This document shows, in pieces, positions 1 to 6,698 of a stretch of 7,403 nucleotides of DNA. Source of the stretch: an uncultured Lachnospiraceae bacterium (GTDB lineage: Bacteria > Bacillota > Clostridia > Lachnospirales > Lachnospiraceae); NCBI GenBank assembly GCA_910579275.1, contig CAJTTO010000017.1, forward strand, positions 1 to 7,403. The letters run 5' to 3'. Positions within the stretch are counted from its first letter, which is position 1. Every line of letters begins with the position of its first letter. The translations under genes and the position numbers were made by a program. The notes under the pieces were generated by a model. That model did no database searches, was not told where the DNA came from, and saw only the letters and a list, made by a program, of their open reading frames with translations.

Positions 1-1
1 A

Positions 2-298
2 TTGTCTCATATTTGTCAGGTTTGGTCTAGGTACATGCTATCCACCGTTTACGAAGAAAGACCATGGCGAAAGCATAACACACATTTATATAAAGATGAT
101 TATATAAAATATTTGTCCAAAACTCCGTGGCAAAATACTGGTTTTGAAGATGGATGGAAAATGTATTTTATTTGTTGGAAAATTTTTAATGTGATAACCA
201 AACCTTTTCCGGGCATCAGATATGCAATAATTAATTCATTAATCCCTTTATTTATAAAGATACGGTCAAATAAGTTAAAAAAGAATGGTGAGAAATAA
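2..298 (+). CDS. C-terminal part of an unrecognised protein (cut by the window edge)
   Basis: An open frame runs from the left edge to a TAA at 296-298, giving about 98 C-terminal residues. No stop or convincing start precedes it; the TTG at position 2 has no visible ribosome site, so the gene very probably begins outside the window. The fragment is basic and aromatic-rich (many W, Y and K) and ends in a hydrophobic stretch followed by a lysine-rich tail, with no recognisable catalytic motif. Its position beside a polysaccharide cluster, convergent with the acyltransferase gene, makes a glycosyltransferase or other glycan enzyme plausible, but that is context only. I do not recognise the family. 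Confidence 0.6.
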   Translation: MSHICQVWSRYMLSTVYEERPWRKHNTHLYKDDYIKYLSKTPWQNTGFEDGWKMYFICWKIFNVITKPFPGIRYAIINSLIPLFIKIRSNKLKKNGEK

Positions 299-400
299 AG
301 CTTGGACACTAAGTTCAAATGACAGGAAAAAACACAACATTACTTGAAGGATCTGTCAGGCGGGCATCACAAAGCGAATAATAGAAGCAGAAATGGATAA

Positions 401-424
401 GCGCCGGCTATAAAAAGTCGGCGC
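401..424 (+). terminator. Hairpin between convergent genes, probable terminator
   Basis: The arms GCGCCGGCT and AGTCGGCGC form a 9-bp stem with one G-T wobble around an ATAAAA loop. It lies in the 190-bp space between the plus-strand gene ending at 298 and the minus-strand acyltransferase gene ending at 489, where a terminator is expected for both. The T tract is poor on either side (ATTCTG on plus, TTATCC on minus). On the minus strand the wobble becomes an A-C mismatch, so it should work better for the plus-strand gene. The rest of 299-488 holds only a 20-codon ATG frame at 319-381 that I do not consider a gene. Confidence 0.5.
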
Positions 425-488
425 ATTCTGTCAACAATAATTTCCGAAACACTTATATCAATGAATTCCACATATTAAATACTAATTA

Positions 489-1526
489 TTATTTTTTGCT
501 TTCCATAAATCGAATAATGCGTTTTTCTATAATAACATTTAATAAACACCCTATTGCCATAATAACCGGCATACTTATCAGAAAATTTATAACAGGATCC
601 ATGTTCCCTCCAAACAACATCACAACTGTCTGCTGTACAGGCCACGCACACAGGTACATACCATATGATATTTCATGCTTCGCTCCAAACCAATATAATT
701 TTTTCTTTGTTCCAAATACAATGTAAGTCAATATGTATGGAAGGAATAGAATCGTACCGAATTCCAAAATCTCCAAGTATGCGGATACAATTAGTCCTAC
801 AATGCATACGAGCACATATGAAGCATTTATATGTATCCTGCTCCGATATGTATCAAACAACATACCGCAGTAAAACATACCGCAGGGTCGCAGTGCACTT
901 TGAAGCAATGTATTTTTTGCCAGTATAATATACATGACAACATAGCCCAGTACAAAAAAAGGTATTGTATACCCCATTACCCTTTTTTTGGACAGTCCAA
1001 TTCTCCAGAAAAAATAACAACCTATATAACACAAGAATTCCACTGGCAATGTCCAAAGAGAACCATTCACAGTTGCATTATATGCATTACCTTCAAAAAC
1101 CCCAGGCAGATTATGTCTTAAAATTAATATCCCGTTCAATAAGTATTCATATGTCTGTACATTTGTAAAATACTCAGTTCGTCTGCAACTCGTCACAAAG
1201 CTTCCCAAAACAAATGTACATGCAAAAACAACTACTATCAGACATGGAAAAATCCTAATACATCTTGCCTTAAAATATCTGTATGCCCCATAGCCTCTGT
1301 TGACACTTCTGTTGAGAAAGAAGCCGCTAAAAAAGAAAAAAATGCAAACCGCCAAGCTTCCAAAATGAATCTGCCCGTTTGTCAAATCCCCTAGGGCATC
1401 AATACCCTCCCCTCCTATACTAATCGGGTATGCATGACAAAATACAACCATGACAGCCGCAATAAAACGCAGAATATTCAAATTATTATTCCTATCCTGC
1501 GAAGCTTCCTCCAATACTATTTTCAT
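489..1526 (-). CDS. Membrane acyltransferase, family 3 (OafA/WecH-like)
   Basis: This 345-residue polytopic membrane protein should transfer an acyl group, typically acetyl, to a hydroxyl of a sugar in a surface glycan. The family signature is clear: a first membrane helix with LRFIAAVMVVFCH ending in the conserved His31, FFFFSGFFL at 63-71, the cytoplasmic RxxRIFP motif at 88-94, and NGSLWTLPVEF at 154-164. About ten hydrophobic segments follow in the usual order. There is no C-terminal SGNH domain, so it is the short, membrane-only form. The ATG has an AAAGGAA ribosome site about five bases upstream. It lies 29 bp after the GT2 gene and is the last gene of its module. Acyl group and acceptor cannot be told from sequence; succinyl or other acyl transfer is possible. 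Confidence 0.88.
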   Translation of the reverse strand: MKIVLEEASQDRNNNLNILRFIAAVMVVFCHAYPISIGGEGIDALGDLTNGQIHFGSLAVCIFFFFSGFFLNRSVNRGYGAYRYFKARCIRIFPCLIVVVFACTFVLGSFVTSCRRTEYFTNVQTYEYLLNGILILRHNLPGVFEGNAYNATVNGSLWTLPVEFLCYIGCYFFWRIGLSKKRVMGYTIPFFVLGYVVMYIILAKNTLLQSALRPCGMFYCGMLFDTYRSRIHINASYVLVCIVGLIVSAYLEILEFGTILFLPYILTYIVFGTKKKLYWFGAKHEISYGMYLCAWPVQQTVVMLFGGNMDPVINFLISMPVIMAIGCLLNVIIEKRIIRFMESKK

Positions 1527-1555
1527 AAATTTCCTTTCAGATTCCTTGAGGTAAA

Positions 1556-2362
1556 TTAATAATAATTTTCAGATTTACGGTAAAAATGCATAAAAAATCT
1601 TGCAATTGGTTTTGGCCAAAACCGGCAAAAAATAGCATACTCATCATCATAGCGGGCAGTTGTTGTTTTTAACAGCTTCGCTGTTTGGTTATCATCATTC
1701 ATTCTATGAAACAACAGCACATCTTTGACATAAACAAACTCACCTTTTCGCCTAGATAACCGTTCCCAAAGATCCCAGTCCATAGCCGCCTTATATTTTT
1801 CACGAAAGCACGTCTTGGGCATTTCACTCATTACACACATAACAGAAGGATGTGTAATCGGATTCCCAATAAGCAGACATAGTCTCTTACCCCAGATAGT
1901 CCCTCTAAGCCATTTGTTATTCATTGGTAAGATGAGACACCTTTTTATGCGTATCATAGGTGACGGTTTCAAATCTACAATATCATTATGCATTTCCAAA
2001 TAATTGGTACATGCTATAATCGGTTTTTTCGCCTTATTTAGCTCTTCCAGACATCTTTCTATATAATGTTTGTCTAATAGATCATCCTGATGTGCCAGCA
2101 TACCAAGTGGTGTCCTGCATTGTTTCATTGCAAAATTATAATCTTTTATCTGCCCTCCATCAGGGTTTATTTTTACTTCTATCCCATATTTAATTGAAAG
2201 GTTTTGTATATAATCATTGGGCGTAGATGTGGAAATTAAAATATTAGGTTTGACCGTCTGTGAAAAAAGCGCTTTTATGCATTCCTCCAAATACAGGCAT
2301 TCCTTATATGCACAAATAACAACTGTCACATCCTGTCCATTAAAATTATGGTATCTTTTCAT
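1556..2362 (-). CDS. Glycosyltransferase, family 2 (GT-A fold)
   Basis: This 268-residue protein is an inverting GT-A glycosyltransferase, expected to work at the cytoplasmic membrane face and add one sugar from a nucleotide-sugar donor to a glycan intermediate. It begins with the typical first strand VTVVICAYKE (12-21). LAHQDDLL at 89-96 supplies the DD pair in the place of the DxD metal and nucleotide site. DWDLWERL at 195-202 is the usual acceptor-side acidic motif. There is no transmembrane segment; the C-terminal end is basic and aromatic and may associate with the membrane. Its ATG overlaps the stop of the epimerase gene by 4 bp (ATGA), with a GAGGG ribosome site at 2370-2374 inside that gene, so the two are probably translationally coupled. 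Sugar and linkage are unknown. Confidence 0.88.
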   Translation of the reverse strand: MKRYHNFNGQDVTVVICAYKECLYLEECIKALFSQTVKPNILISTSTPNDYIQNLSIKYGIEVKINPDGGQIKDYNFAMKQCRTPLGMLAHQDDLLDKHYIERCLEELNKAKKPIIACTNYLEMHNDIVDLKPSPMIRIKRCLILPMNNKWLRGTIWGKRLCLLIGNPITHPSVMCVMSEMPKTCFREKYKAAMDWDLWERLSRRKGEFVYVKDVLLFHRMNDDNQTAKLLKTTTARYDDEYAIFCRFWPKPIARFFMHFYRKSENYY

Positions 2363-3201
2363 TTATATTCCCTCATAATCTGTGAGATAATTGTATTGTC
2401 TCCCCACACTTCCGGTGAATCATATGGTCTGTCCGGAAAAGCCCCATAGTTTAGCTTTAAGTCATAGTTGTGATCATTAATATACTTTGTGACTTGCTCC
2501 GATAAAGATATTTTTTCCCCACTGCATACATTGATAATTCCGTTATATTTACTTTGAATACTTGCCCTTGCAATCTGCTTTGCCAATTCGGACACATGTA
2601 TGAAATCATATTTATTTTTCCCCATCGTAAATGGGAACTCTTTTTTTCCATCCTGCACTGCCTGAACTATTTTTGAAAAAATGGAACTTCCATATACATC
2701 ATCTCCATAGATATAAAATCCTCGAAGCCAGTGAAGATTTACAGCCTTTCCCTTGCAATACAGTACCAGCGCCTGTCGCAATGCATTCTTCGCTACACCA
2801 TACATAGACAGTGGATTGCATGGTGTATTTTCATCAATCGCACCTTCCCAATATCCAACCTCATGCATACTTCCCATCACTGTCAGGTACGGAACACCGC
2901 CATCAATCATATTCTGTAAAAATTCCACGTGATTTGATAAATCTTTCATATGGGCTTCGGAATTATGGATAAATCCGTCTCTCCACGCAAGATGTACTAA
3001 GATGTCTGGTCTTTCAAATTGTTCATAAATATCCTTATCCCCACTCCAAATAGAAATATGGGAATATTCTGCCCGCTCGTCCACTCCCTTGTATGCCAAG
3101 TCACTGGCTATCACATGATAACCCATATTCAAAAACTCTTTTACCACATGTCTTCCTATGTACCCTGCTGCTCCTGTAACCAATACTTTTTTTGATTTCA
3201 T
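2359..3201 (-). CDS. NAD-dependent epimerase/dehydratase-type nucleotide-sugar enzyme (extended SDR)
   Basis: This 280-residue extended short-chain dehydrogenase/reductase has the N-terminal Rossmann motif GAAGYIG (10-16), an aspartate (D34) at the end of strand 2 that favours NAD, and the catalytic set Ser111, Tyr134 and Lys138 (YGVAK). DFIHV at 199-203 is the conserved C-terminal substrate-domain motif. The stretch GSMHEVGYWEG at 110-120 resembles a clade found in surface-glycan loci and often annotated as dTDP-6-deoxy-L-talose 4-dehydrogenase-like, but I cannot fix the substrate. It is shorter than HldD (about 310 residues) and does not resemble it outside the shared SDR motifs, so I do not call it the ADP-heptose 6-epimerase. 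The ATG is preceded by AAGGAA/GGAAGG about 10 bases upstream. First gene of the epimerase-GT2-acyltransferase module. Confidence 0.85.
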   Translation of the reverse strand: MKSKKVLVTGAAGYIGRHVVKEFLNMGYHVIASDLAYKGVDERAEYSHISIWSGDKDIYEQFERPDILVHLAWRDGFIHNSEAHMKDLSNHVEFLQNMIDGGVPYLTVMGSMHEVGYWEGAIDENTPCNPLSMYGVAKNALRQALVLYCKGKAVNLHWLRGFYIYGDDVYGSSIFSKIVQAVQDGKKEFPFTMGKNKYDFIHVSELAKQIARASIQSKYNGIINVCSGEKISLSEQVTKYINDHNYDLKLNYGAFPDRPYDSPEVWGDNTIISQIMREYK

Positions 3202-3232
3202 TTTTAACTTTTCCTTCCATTTGGCTTTTTAA

Positions 3233-3251
3233 AACGTCCCTTAAGGACGTT
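3233..3251 (-). terminator. Short hairpin with T run, possible terminator or attenuator
   Basis: The arms AACGTCC and GGACGTT (7 bp) close a 5-base loop. On the minus strand the stem runs directly into TTTTAAAAA. It could end transcription from the gmhB side, but it lies about 250 bp past gmhB and only about 30 bp before the epimerase ATG. It could equally be a leader element of the epimerase transcript. The stem is short and its T run brief, so efficiency is doubtful. Confidence 0.4.
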
Positions 3252-3274
3252 ACATAAAACCTTATAAAATATTC

Positions 3275-3321
3275 ATTGAAGCAGTGCCCATATTGAAATT
3301 AAATAAGGACATTGCTTCAAT
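3275..3321. repeat. Imperfect inverted repeat (15-bp arms)
   Basis: Arm 3275-3289 (ATTGAAGCAGTGCCC) pairs with arm 3307-3321 (GGACATTGCTTCAAT), with one G-T pair and one mismatch, around a 17-base AT-rich spacer. No T tract follows on either strand, so it is not a normal intrinsic terminator. It may be a leader hairpin of the epimerase transcript, a protein-binding site, or the relic of mobile-element ends. Confidence 0.5.
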
Positions 3322-3349
3322 AACTAAATTAACAATAATTCAGCTGCCT

Positions 3350-3390
3350 ATACTACTAACTTACCACAAACAGCCATGTTTGTATAGTAT
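3350..3390. repeat. Two-part inverted repeat
   Basis: An inner stem of ACAAAC (3366-3371) and GTTTGT (3378-3383) around AGCCAT sits inside an outer pair ATACTA (3350-3355) and TAGTAT (3385-3390), separated by a larger asymmetric internal loop. The symmetry is modest and AT-rich, so it may be fortuitous, but it adds to the structured character of this gap. Confidence 0.3.
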
Positions 3391-3504
3391 TGATTTATCT
3401 TTTCTAAAATATTCCAAAGATTCACTATTGCTTTCATATTTATTGTAAAATATATCAGGTGCTACATATCTTAGACTAATGGTAATGATTCAACTTGTGG
3501 GACA

Positions 3505-4020
3505 TCATCCATGATATAAAATATACGCTGCAATCTCCTTCCAGTCAGTCAATTTTACTACACAGTCAAGTGCTATTTCTGTTTCCCCATAAAATATCCC
3601 TTGAATTCCTTTCAAGCTGCAAACTGCCAAGTCACGTTCGTTATCACCAACTACATAAGAGCTTTTCCAGTCAATATCAAAATCATTGGCAGCCCTTTCA
3701 TAAAGCCCCGTTTTTGGCTTGCGGCAATCACATTGGTCTTGAGGCTCATGTGGGCAAACATACACTCCGTCTATAGGCACGCCCGCCCCTTCCATCTGCT
3801 CCAGCATATACATTTCAAACTCTTTGTATTGTTCCAGCGAAAAGTATCCCCTTCCAATTCCTGACTGGTTTGTAGTGATAATCAGTTTAAAGCCTGCTGC
3901 GTGAATTGCTGACAAAGCATCTAAAACCCCAGGAACAAACTCTAATTTATCTTTTGTGTGTACATAGCCAAAATCTACATTAATTGTCCCATCGCGGTCA
4001 AGAAATACTGCCTTATTCAT
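3505..4020 (-). CDS. gmhB: D-glycero-D-manno-heptose 1,7-bisphosphate 7-phosphatase
   Basis: This cytoplasmic HAD-superfamily phosphatase removes the 7-phosphate from heptose 1,7-bisphosphate, the step between the two HldE reactions. The 171-residue protein opens with FLDRDGTIN, giving nucleophile Asp8 and acid/base Asp10. It has TTNQSGIGRG at 49-58, the zinc-binding set Cys89, His91, Cys97 and Cys99 followed by RKPK, and VGDNERD at 124-130 supplying the second pair of magnesium aspartates. The zinc loop is shorter than in E. coli GmhB, and the whole protein is slightly shorter than the usual 180-190. The same fold occurs in histidinol-phosphatase (HisB N-terminal), but placement directly after hldE decides for GmhB. 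The ATG overlaps the hldE stop by 8 bp and has AAGGAAG seven bases upstream (4028-4034). The beta-anomer is the expected substrate because the downstream step is ADP activation; this is inferred. Confidence 0.93.
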   Translation of the reverse strand: MNKAVFLDRDGTINVDFGYVHTKDKLEFVPGVLDALSAIHAAGFKLIITTNQSGIGRGYFSLEQYKEFEMYMLEQMEGAGVPIDGVYVCPHEPQDQCDCRKPKTGLYERAANDFDIDWKSSYVVGDNERDLAVCSLKGIQGIFYGETEIALDCVVKLTDWKEIAAYILYHG

Positions 4021-5452
4021 TTATTATCTTCCTTATTATATTTGTCGTAGATAATCCCTCTTCCAAATCAATAAAACACACCCGTCCACCATATTCTTCA
4101 ACAAAAGGTCTTTCGGGCAGATTCTTATCCTCCCAGTCTCTCCCCTTTACTGTGACATCTGGTTTCAATGCCTTTATCAAATTGATAGGTGTGTCATCCT
4201 CCATTAATATAACATAATCAACACACTCCAATGCACACAGCATTGCAATCCTGTCATTCTGATTTATGACAGGCCGTGTCTCACCCTTCAGCCGTCTGAC
4301 GGACTCATCACTATTGACTGCAACCAACAAAATATCCCCATATTTTCTTGCCTGCAAAAAAGATGCCAGATGCCCAGCATGAAGCATATCAAAACACCCG
4401 TTTGTAAATACAATTTTCTTTCTTTTTTCCCGAAGGCTGTCCAACACATATCTTGCCGTTGTGACATCCACCAGTTTAAACTCGCCACTGTTGACAATCT
4501 GTTCCATCAGCTCGTTCAATGACAACGTAGCTGCCCCAAATTTAGAACATACAATCGACGCAGCAATGTTGGCAAGAACACAGCACTCATCCATAGAAAA
4601 GCCCGCTACCAACATTAAAGCAACAATACACACTACTGTGTCCCCAGCCCCTGTTACATCCACAACATCTTTTGATAAAGCCGGAAAATCCTTCTTGTCG
4701 TCCTCACTGTCAAACAAAGAAATCCCTTTTTCAGAACGCGTCAACAGTAAATTCTTTATTTGAGCATTCTTTTTTACTTCCTGACCTGCTGTCCTTAACT
4801 CCTCCTCTGTTATTAACTCATGCCCAATAACATCACTTAATTCTTTTACGTTCGGCGTGCATGCATATGCGCCAGCATATTTTCCATAATCCTTCCCTTT
4901 AGGATCAATAATGACAGGAATACCCCTTTCATTTGCATTAGAAATCAAAAACTGGGCAGATTCCTCAGTTACTACACCTTTTCCATAATCTGAAATAATT
5001 ACCACATGTATATCCTGAAATATTTCCTGTTTATTGTTTTCCATATATGCAATATATTCCCGTGGTATTGCTTGAATTTTTTCTTCATCATATCGAAGAA
5101 ACTGCTGATTTTTCGATACCAGTCTTGTCTTCGATATCGTATTTACATGAGAAAACTGCTGGATATAGTTTGTCTCAATCCCATTTTCTTTCAGTTCTGA
5201 GATAATCCATCCGCCATCATTATCCTGCCCTATACACCCCAGCACCCTGACTTTAGCACCCAATGCCATGACATTATTTACTACATTTCCAGCACCGCCG
5301 AGTTTTGTCTGCGTTTTTGTTACTTGAAGCACCGGTACAGGTGCCTCTGGTGATATTCTTGAAACCTTTCCATAAATGTATTTATCTACCATGAAGTCCC
5401 CAAACAGCAAAACCCTTATATTTTTTATTTGTTTTAGTTTCTCTACTGTCAC
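4013..5452 (-). CDS. hldE: Bifunctional heptose 7-phosphate kinase / heptose 1-phosphate adenylyltransferase
   Basis: This 479-residue fusion matches the usual HldE (RfaE) length of about 477. The N-terminal half (about 1-320) is a PfkB/ribokinase-type kinase that phosphorylates C1 of heptose 7-phosphate. It shows SRISPEAPVPVLQV at 31-44, the substrate glycines GGAGNV at 52-57 and DVTGAGDT at 265-272 with catalytic Asp271. The C-terminal part (about 345-479) is a cytidylyltransferase-fold adenylyltransferase. It has TNGCFDMLHAGH at 350-361 containing the HxGH nucleotide motif, VKGRDW at 435-440 and LSTTNIIRKI at 468-477. The product is ADP-D-glycero-beta-D-manno-heptose. The start is a GTG overlapping the GT9 stop by 4 bp (GTGA), with GAGAGG seven bases upstream, and the 3' end overlaps gmhB by 8 bp. 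All key residues appear intact. Confidence 0.96.
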   Translation of the reverse strand: MTVEKLKQIKNIRVLLFGDFMVDKYIYGKVSRISPEAPVPVLQVTKTQTKLGGAGNVVNNVMALGAKVRVLGCIGQDNDGGWIISELKENGIETNYIQQFSHVNTISKTRLVSKNQQFLRYDEEKIQAIPREYIAYMENNKQEIFQDIHVVIISDYGKGVVTEESAQFLISNANERGIPVIIDPKGKDYGKYAGAYACTPNVKELSDVIGHELITEEELRTAGQEVKKNAQIKNLLLTRSEKGISLFDSEDDKKDFPALSKDVVDVTGAGDTVVCIVALMLVAGFSMDECCVLANIAASIVCSKFGAATLSLNELMEQIVNSGEFKLVDVTTARYVLDSLREKRKKIVFTNGCFDMLHAGHLASFLQARKYGDILLVAVNSDESVRRLKGETRPVINQNDRIAMLCALECVDYVILMEDDTPINLIKALKPDVTVKGRDWEDKNLPERPFVEEYGGRVCFIDLEEGLSTTNIIRKIINE

Positions 5453-6681
5453 ACCAACGCCTCTCTTTCAATCATACGTTCTATCACACACCATGCATCC
5501 TCTTGACTTATCTGTTCAATACACGGAAAACACGCAAACCCGCTGTGCACACAATGGTTATTACAATCGAAGCATTTCATTTTCTTATGTATTAAAACCG
5601 GGTCTTTGCACCCTTCTTCCGCATACTTATACCTTGCATATCTATGGTATGTATAGCCGCCGCATATCATGGCAACCGGAACCTTTCTTGCCACCGCAAT
5701 ATGGTATGCACTTGTGTCATTACTGATAACAAGGGAAGCCCTTCCAATCAACTCGGTAAACTGCATTATATCCGTTTTTCCAATATAATCAATCACTTCA
5801 ACACCTGATAGCTTAGACAAAAATTCCTCAATGCTTGCCCTGTCATGGTTCGTGCCGCATACTACTAAAGGCATATGTGTCTTTTCGTATATTTTTTTCG
5901 TAATATATACATATCTTTCAATCGGCCACATTTTAACCGCCATGCTTGCTACTGGGAATACCACAAAAAAACGTCTGGGTGTATCAAACGGAAGTTTTTT
6001 TCTGGGCAGCTCAGCGGGTTGCACCCTACACTCTTTAGCACCCAATGTTTTAAAAAGTTCTCCATAATAACGTATTAAGTGAATCTGTTTCTGATTGATT
6101 TCCACTATCTTATCATATATTTTCCTACGCATCCATCTAGGCGTATGATGCTTTAATGTAGTATCCAACACACCTATCTTTTTCTTTCCCCATGCTGCAC
6201 GAGTCATAAAAATATTTGTTGTACAATCCTCGCACCCTATTGGGTCAATAACGAAATCATATTGCACTGTTCGCAACTGGCGAAACAGTTTCATTCGATT
6301 CCTCAAATTTAAAACTGCACCCGAAAAATCAAACGGAAGAACCTTGTCAAATACACCCGAGCTTTCATATAAAGGAGCAAATGCTGTTTGACATGCTATC
6401 GAAATCTCAAACGCATCTTCCGGCCATATCTCACGAATGCCCTGAGACACACCATAAAACATGATTCCGTCGCCCAATGCTAAGTTATACACAATTAAGA
6501 CTTTTTTACGCGAATTGTCGCTTTGTTTTTTCTTCTCTCGCGGACAAAACGCCAGCATAATTCCGTCTATTACATAAAACAAAATACGGATATTTTTAAA
6601 AAATGCATTTTTCCAAAGAAATTGGTTCCATTTCAAAAAAGCCGAAGATATACTATATGAATTTTCCTTTTTTGTTTCCAT
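5449..6681 (-). CDS. Glycosyltransferase family 9, probable heptosyltransferase
   Basis: This 410-residue GT-B enzyme resembles ADP-heptose:LPS heptosyltransferases and should pass heptose from ADP-heptose to a growing surface glycan on the cytoplasmic side. The N-terminal Rossmann domain starts at VLIVYNLALGDGIMF (61-75), where ALGD is the family loop. FPVASMAVKMWPIERY (242-257) carries the Lys250-Trp252-Pro253 donor-site motif. SNDTSAYHIAVARKVP (320-335) is the family's second-domain signature. Two departures stand out: about 58 extra residues before the first strand, partly hydrophobic at 31-46 and perhaps membrane-seeking, and five cysteines within 370-387. It sits between gmhA and hldE, 17 bp after gmhA, with a strong AGGAG at 6689-6693. 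Donor identity is inferred from context; the acceptor is unknown and need not be LPS. Confidence 0.88.
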   Translation of the reverse strand: METKKENSYSISSAFLKWNQFLWKNAFFKNIRILFYVIDGIMLAFCPREKKKQSDNSRKKVLIVYNLALGDGIMFYGVSQGIREIWPEDAFEISIACQTAFAPLYESSGVFDKVLPFDFSGAVLNLRNRMKLFRQLRTVQYDFVIDPIGCEDCTTNIFMTRAAWGKKKIGVLDTTLKHHTPRWMRRKIYDKIVEINQKQIHLIRYYGELFKTLGAKECRVQPAELPRKKLPFDTPRRFFVVFPVASMAVKMWPIERYVYITKKIYEKTHMPLVVCGTNHDRASIEEFLSKLSGVEVIDYIGKTDIMQFTELIGRASLVISNDTSAYHIAVARKVPVAMICGGYTYHRYARYKYAEEGCKDPVLIHKKMKCFDCNNHCVHSGFACFPCIEQISQEDAWCVIERMIEREALV

Positions 6682-6698
6682 CTATATTCTCCTACTTT

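Larger units (their letters stand above)
3202..3504. other. 303-bp non-coding gap with inverted repeats between two gene modules
   Basis: This is the only long gap in an otherwise packed minus-strand series. It holds three inverted repeats (3233-3251, 3275-3321, 3350-3390) and a minus-strand frame of 42 codons without an ATG (3361-3489) that may be gene debris. The best minus-strand promoter match I can find is weak: TGGGCA, an 18-base spacer, then TATAAG near 3260, just upstream of the 3233-3251 hairpin. It probably carries the end of the heptose operon and the start of the second module. No intact gene is visible. Confidence 0.5.

Noticed and set aside
319..381. 20-codon plus-strand frame starting ATG ACA GGA, whose start faintly resembles the N-terminus of a MATE-type transporter
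   Set aside because: It has no ribosome site, stops after 20 codons and no continuation is found in the other frames before the 401-424 hairpin. Too short to support as a gene or remnant.
411..442. Minus-strand TTGACA with TATAGC 16 bases downstream, a promoter-like pair
   Set aside because: It overlaps the hairpin between two convergent genes and would drive transcription only into the 3' end of the plus-strand gene. Probably chance in AT-rich DNA.
3275..3321. Inverted repeat as the terminal repeats of a small mobile element
   Set aside because: The arms are only 17 bases apart, no target-site duplication is visible and there is no transposase.
3505..4020. Histidinol-phosphatase (HisB N-terminal) as the identity of the HAD phosphatase
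   Set aside because: The motifs are shared, but no histidine genes are nearby and the gene overlaps hldE by 8 bp.
5376..5726. 116-codon plus-strand open frame, and other plus-strand frames at 3601-3864, 4461-4763 and 831-1121
   Set aside because: All lie antisense to well-supported genes with intact motifs, have unusual composition and lack ribosome sites.
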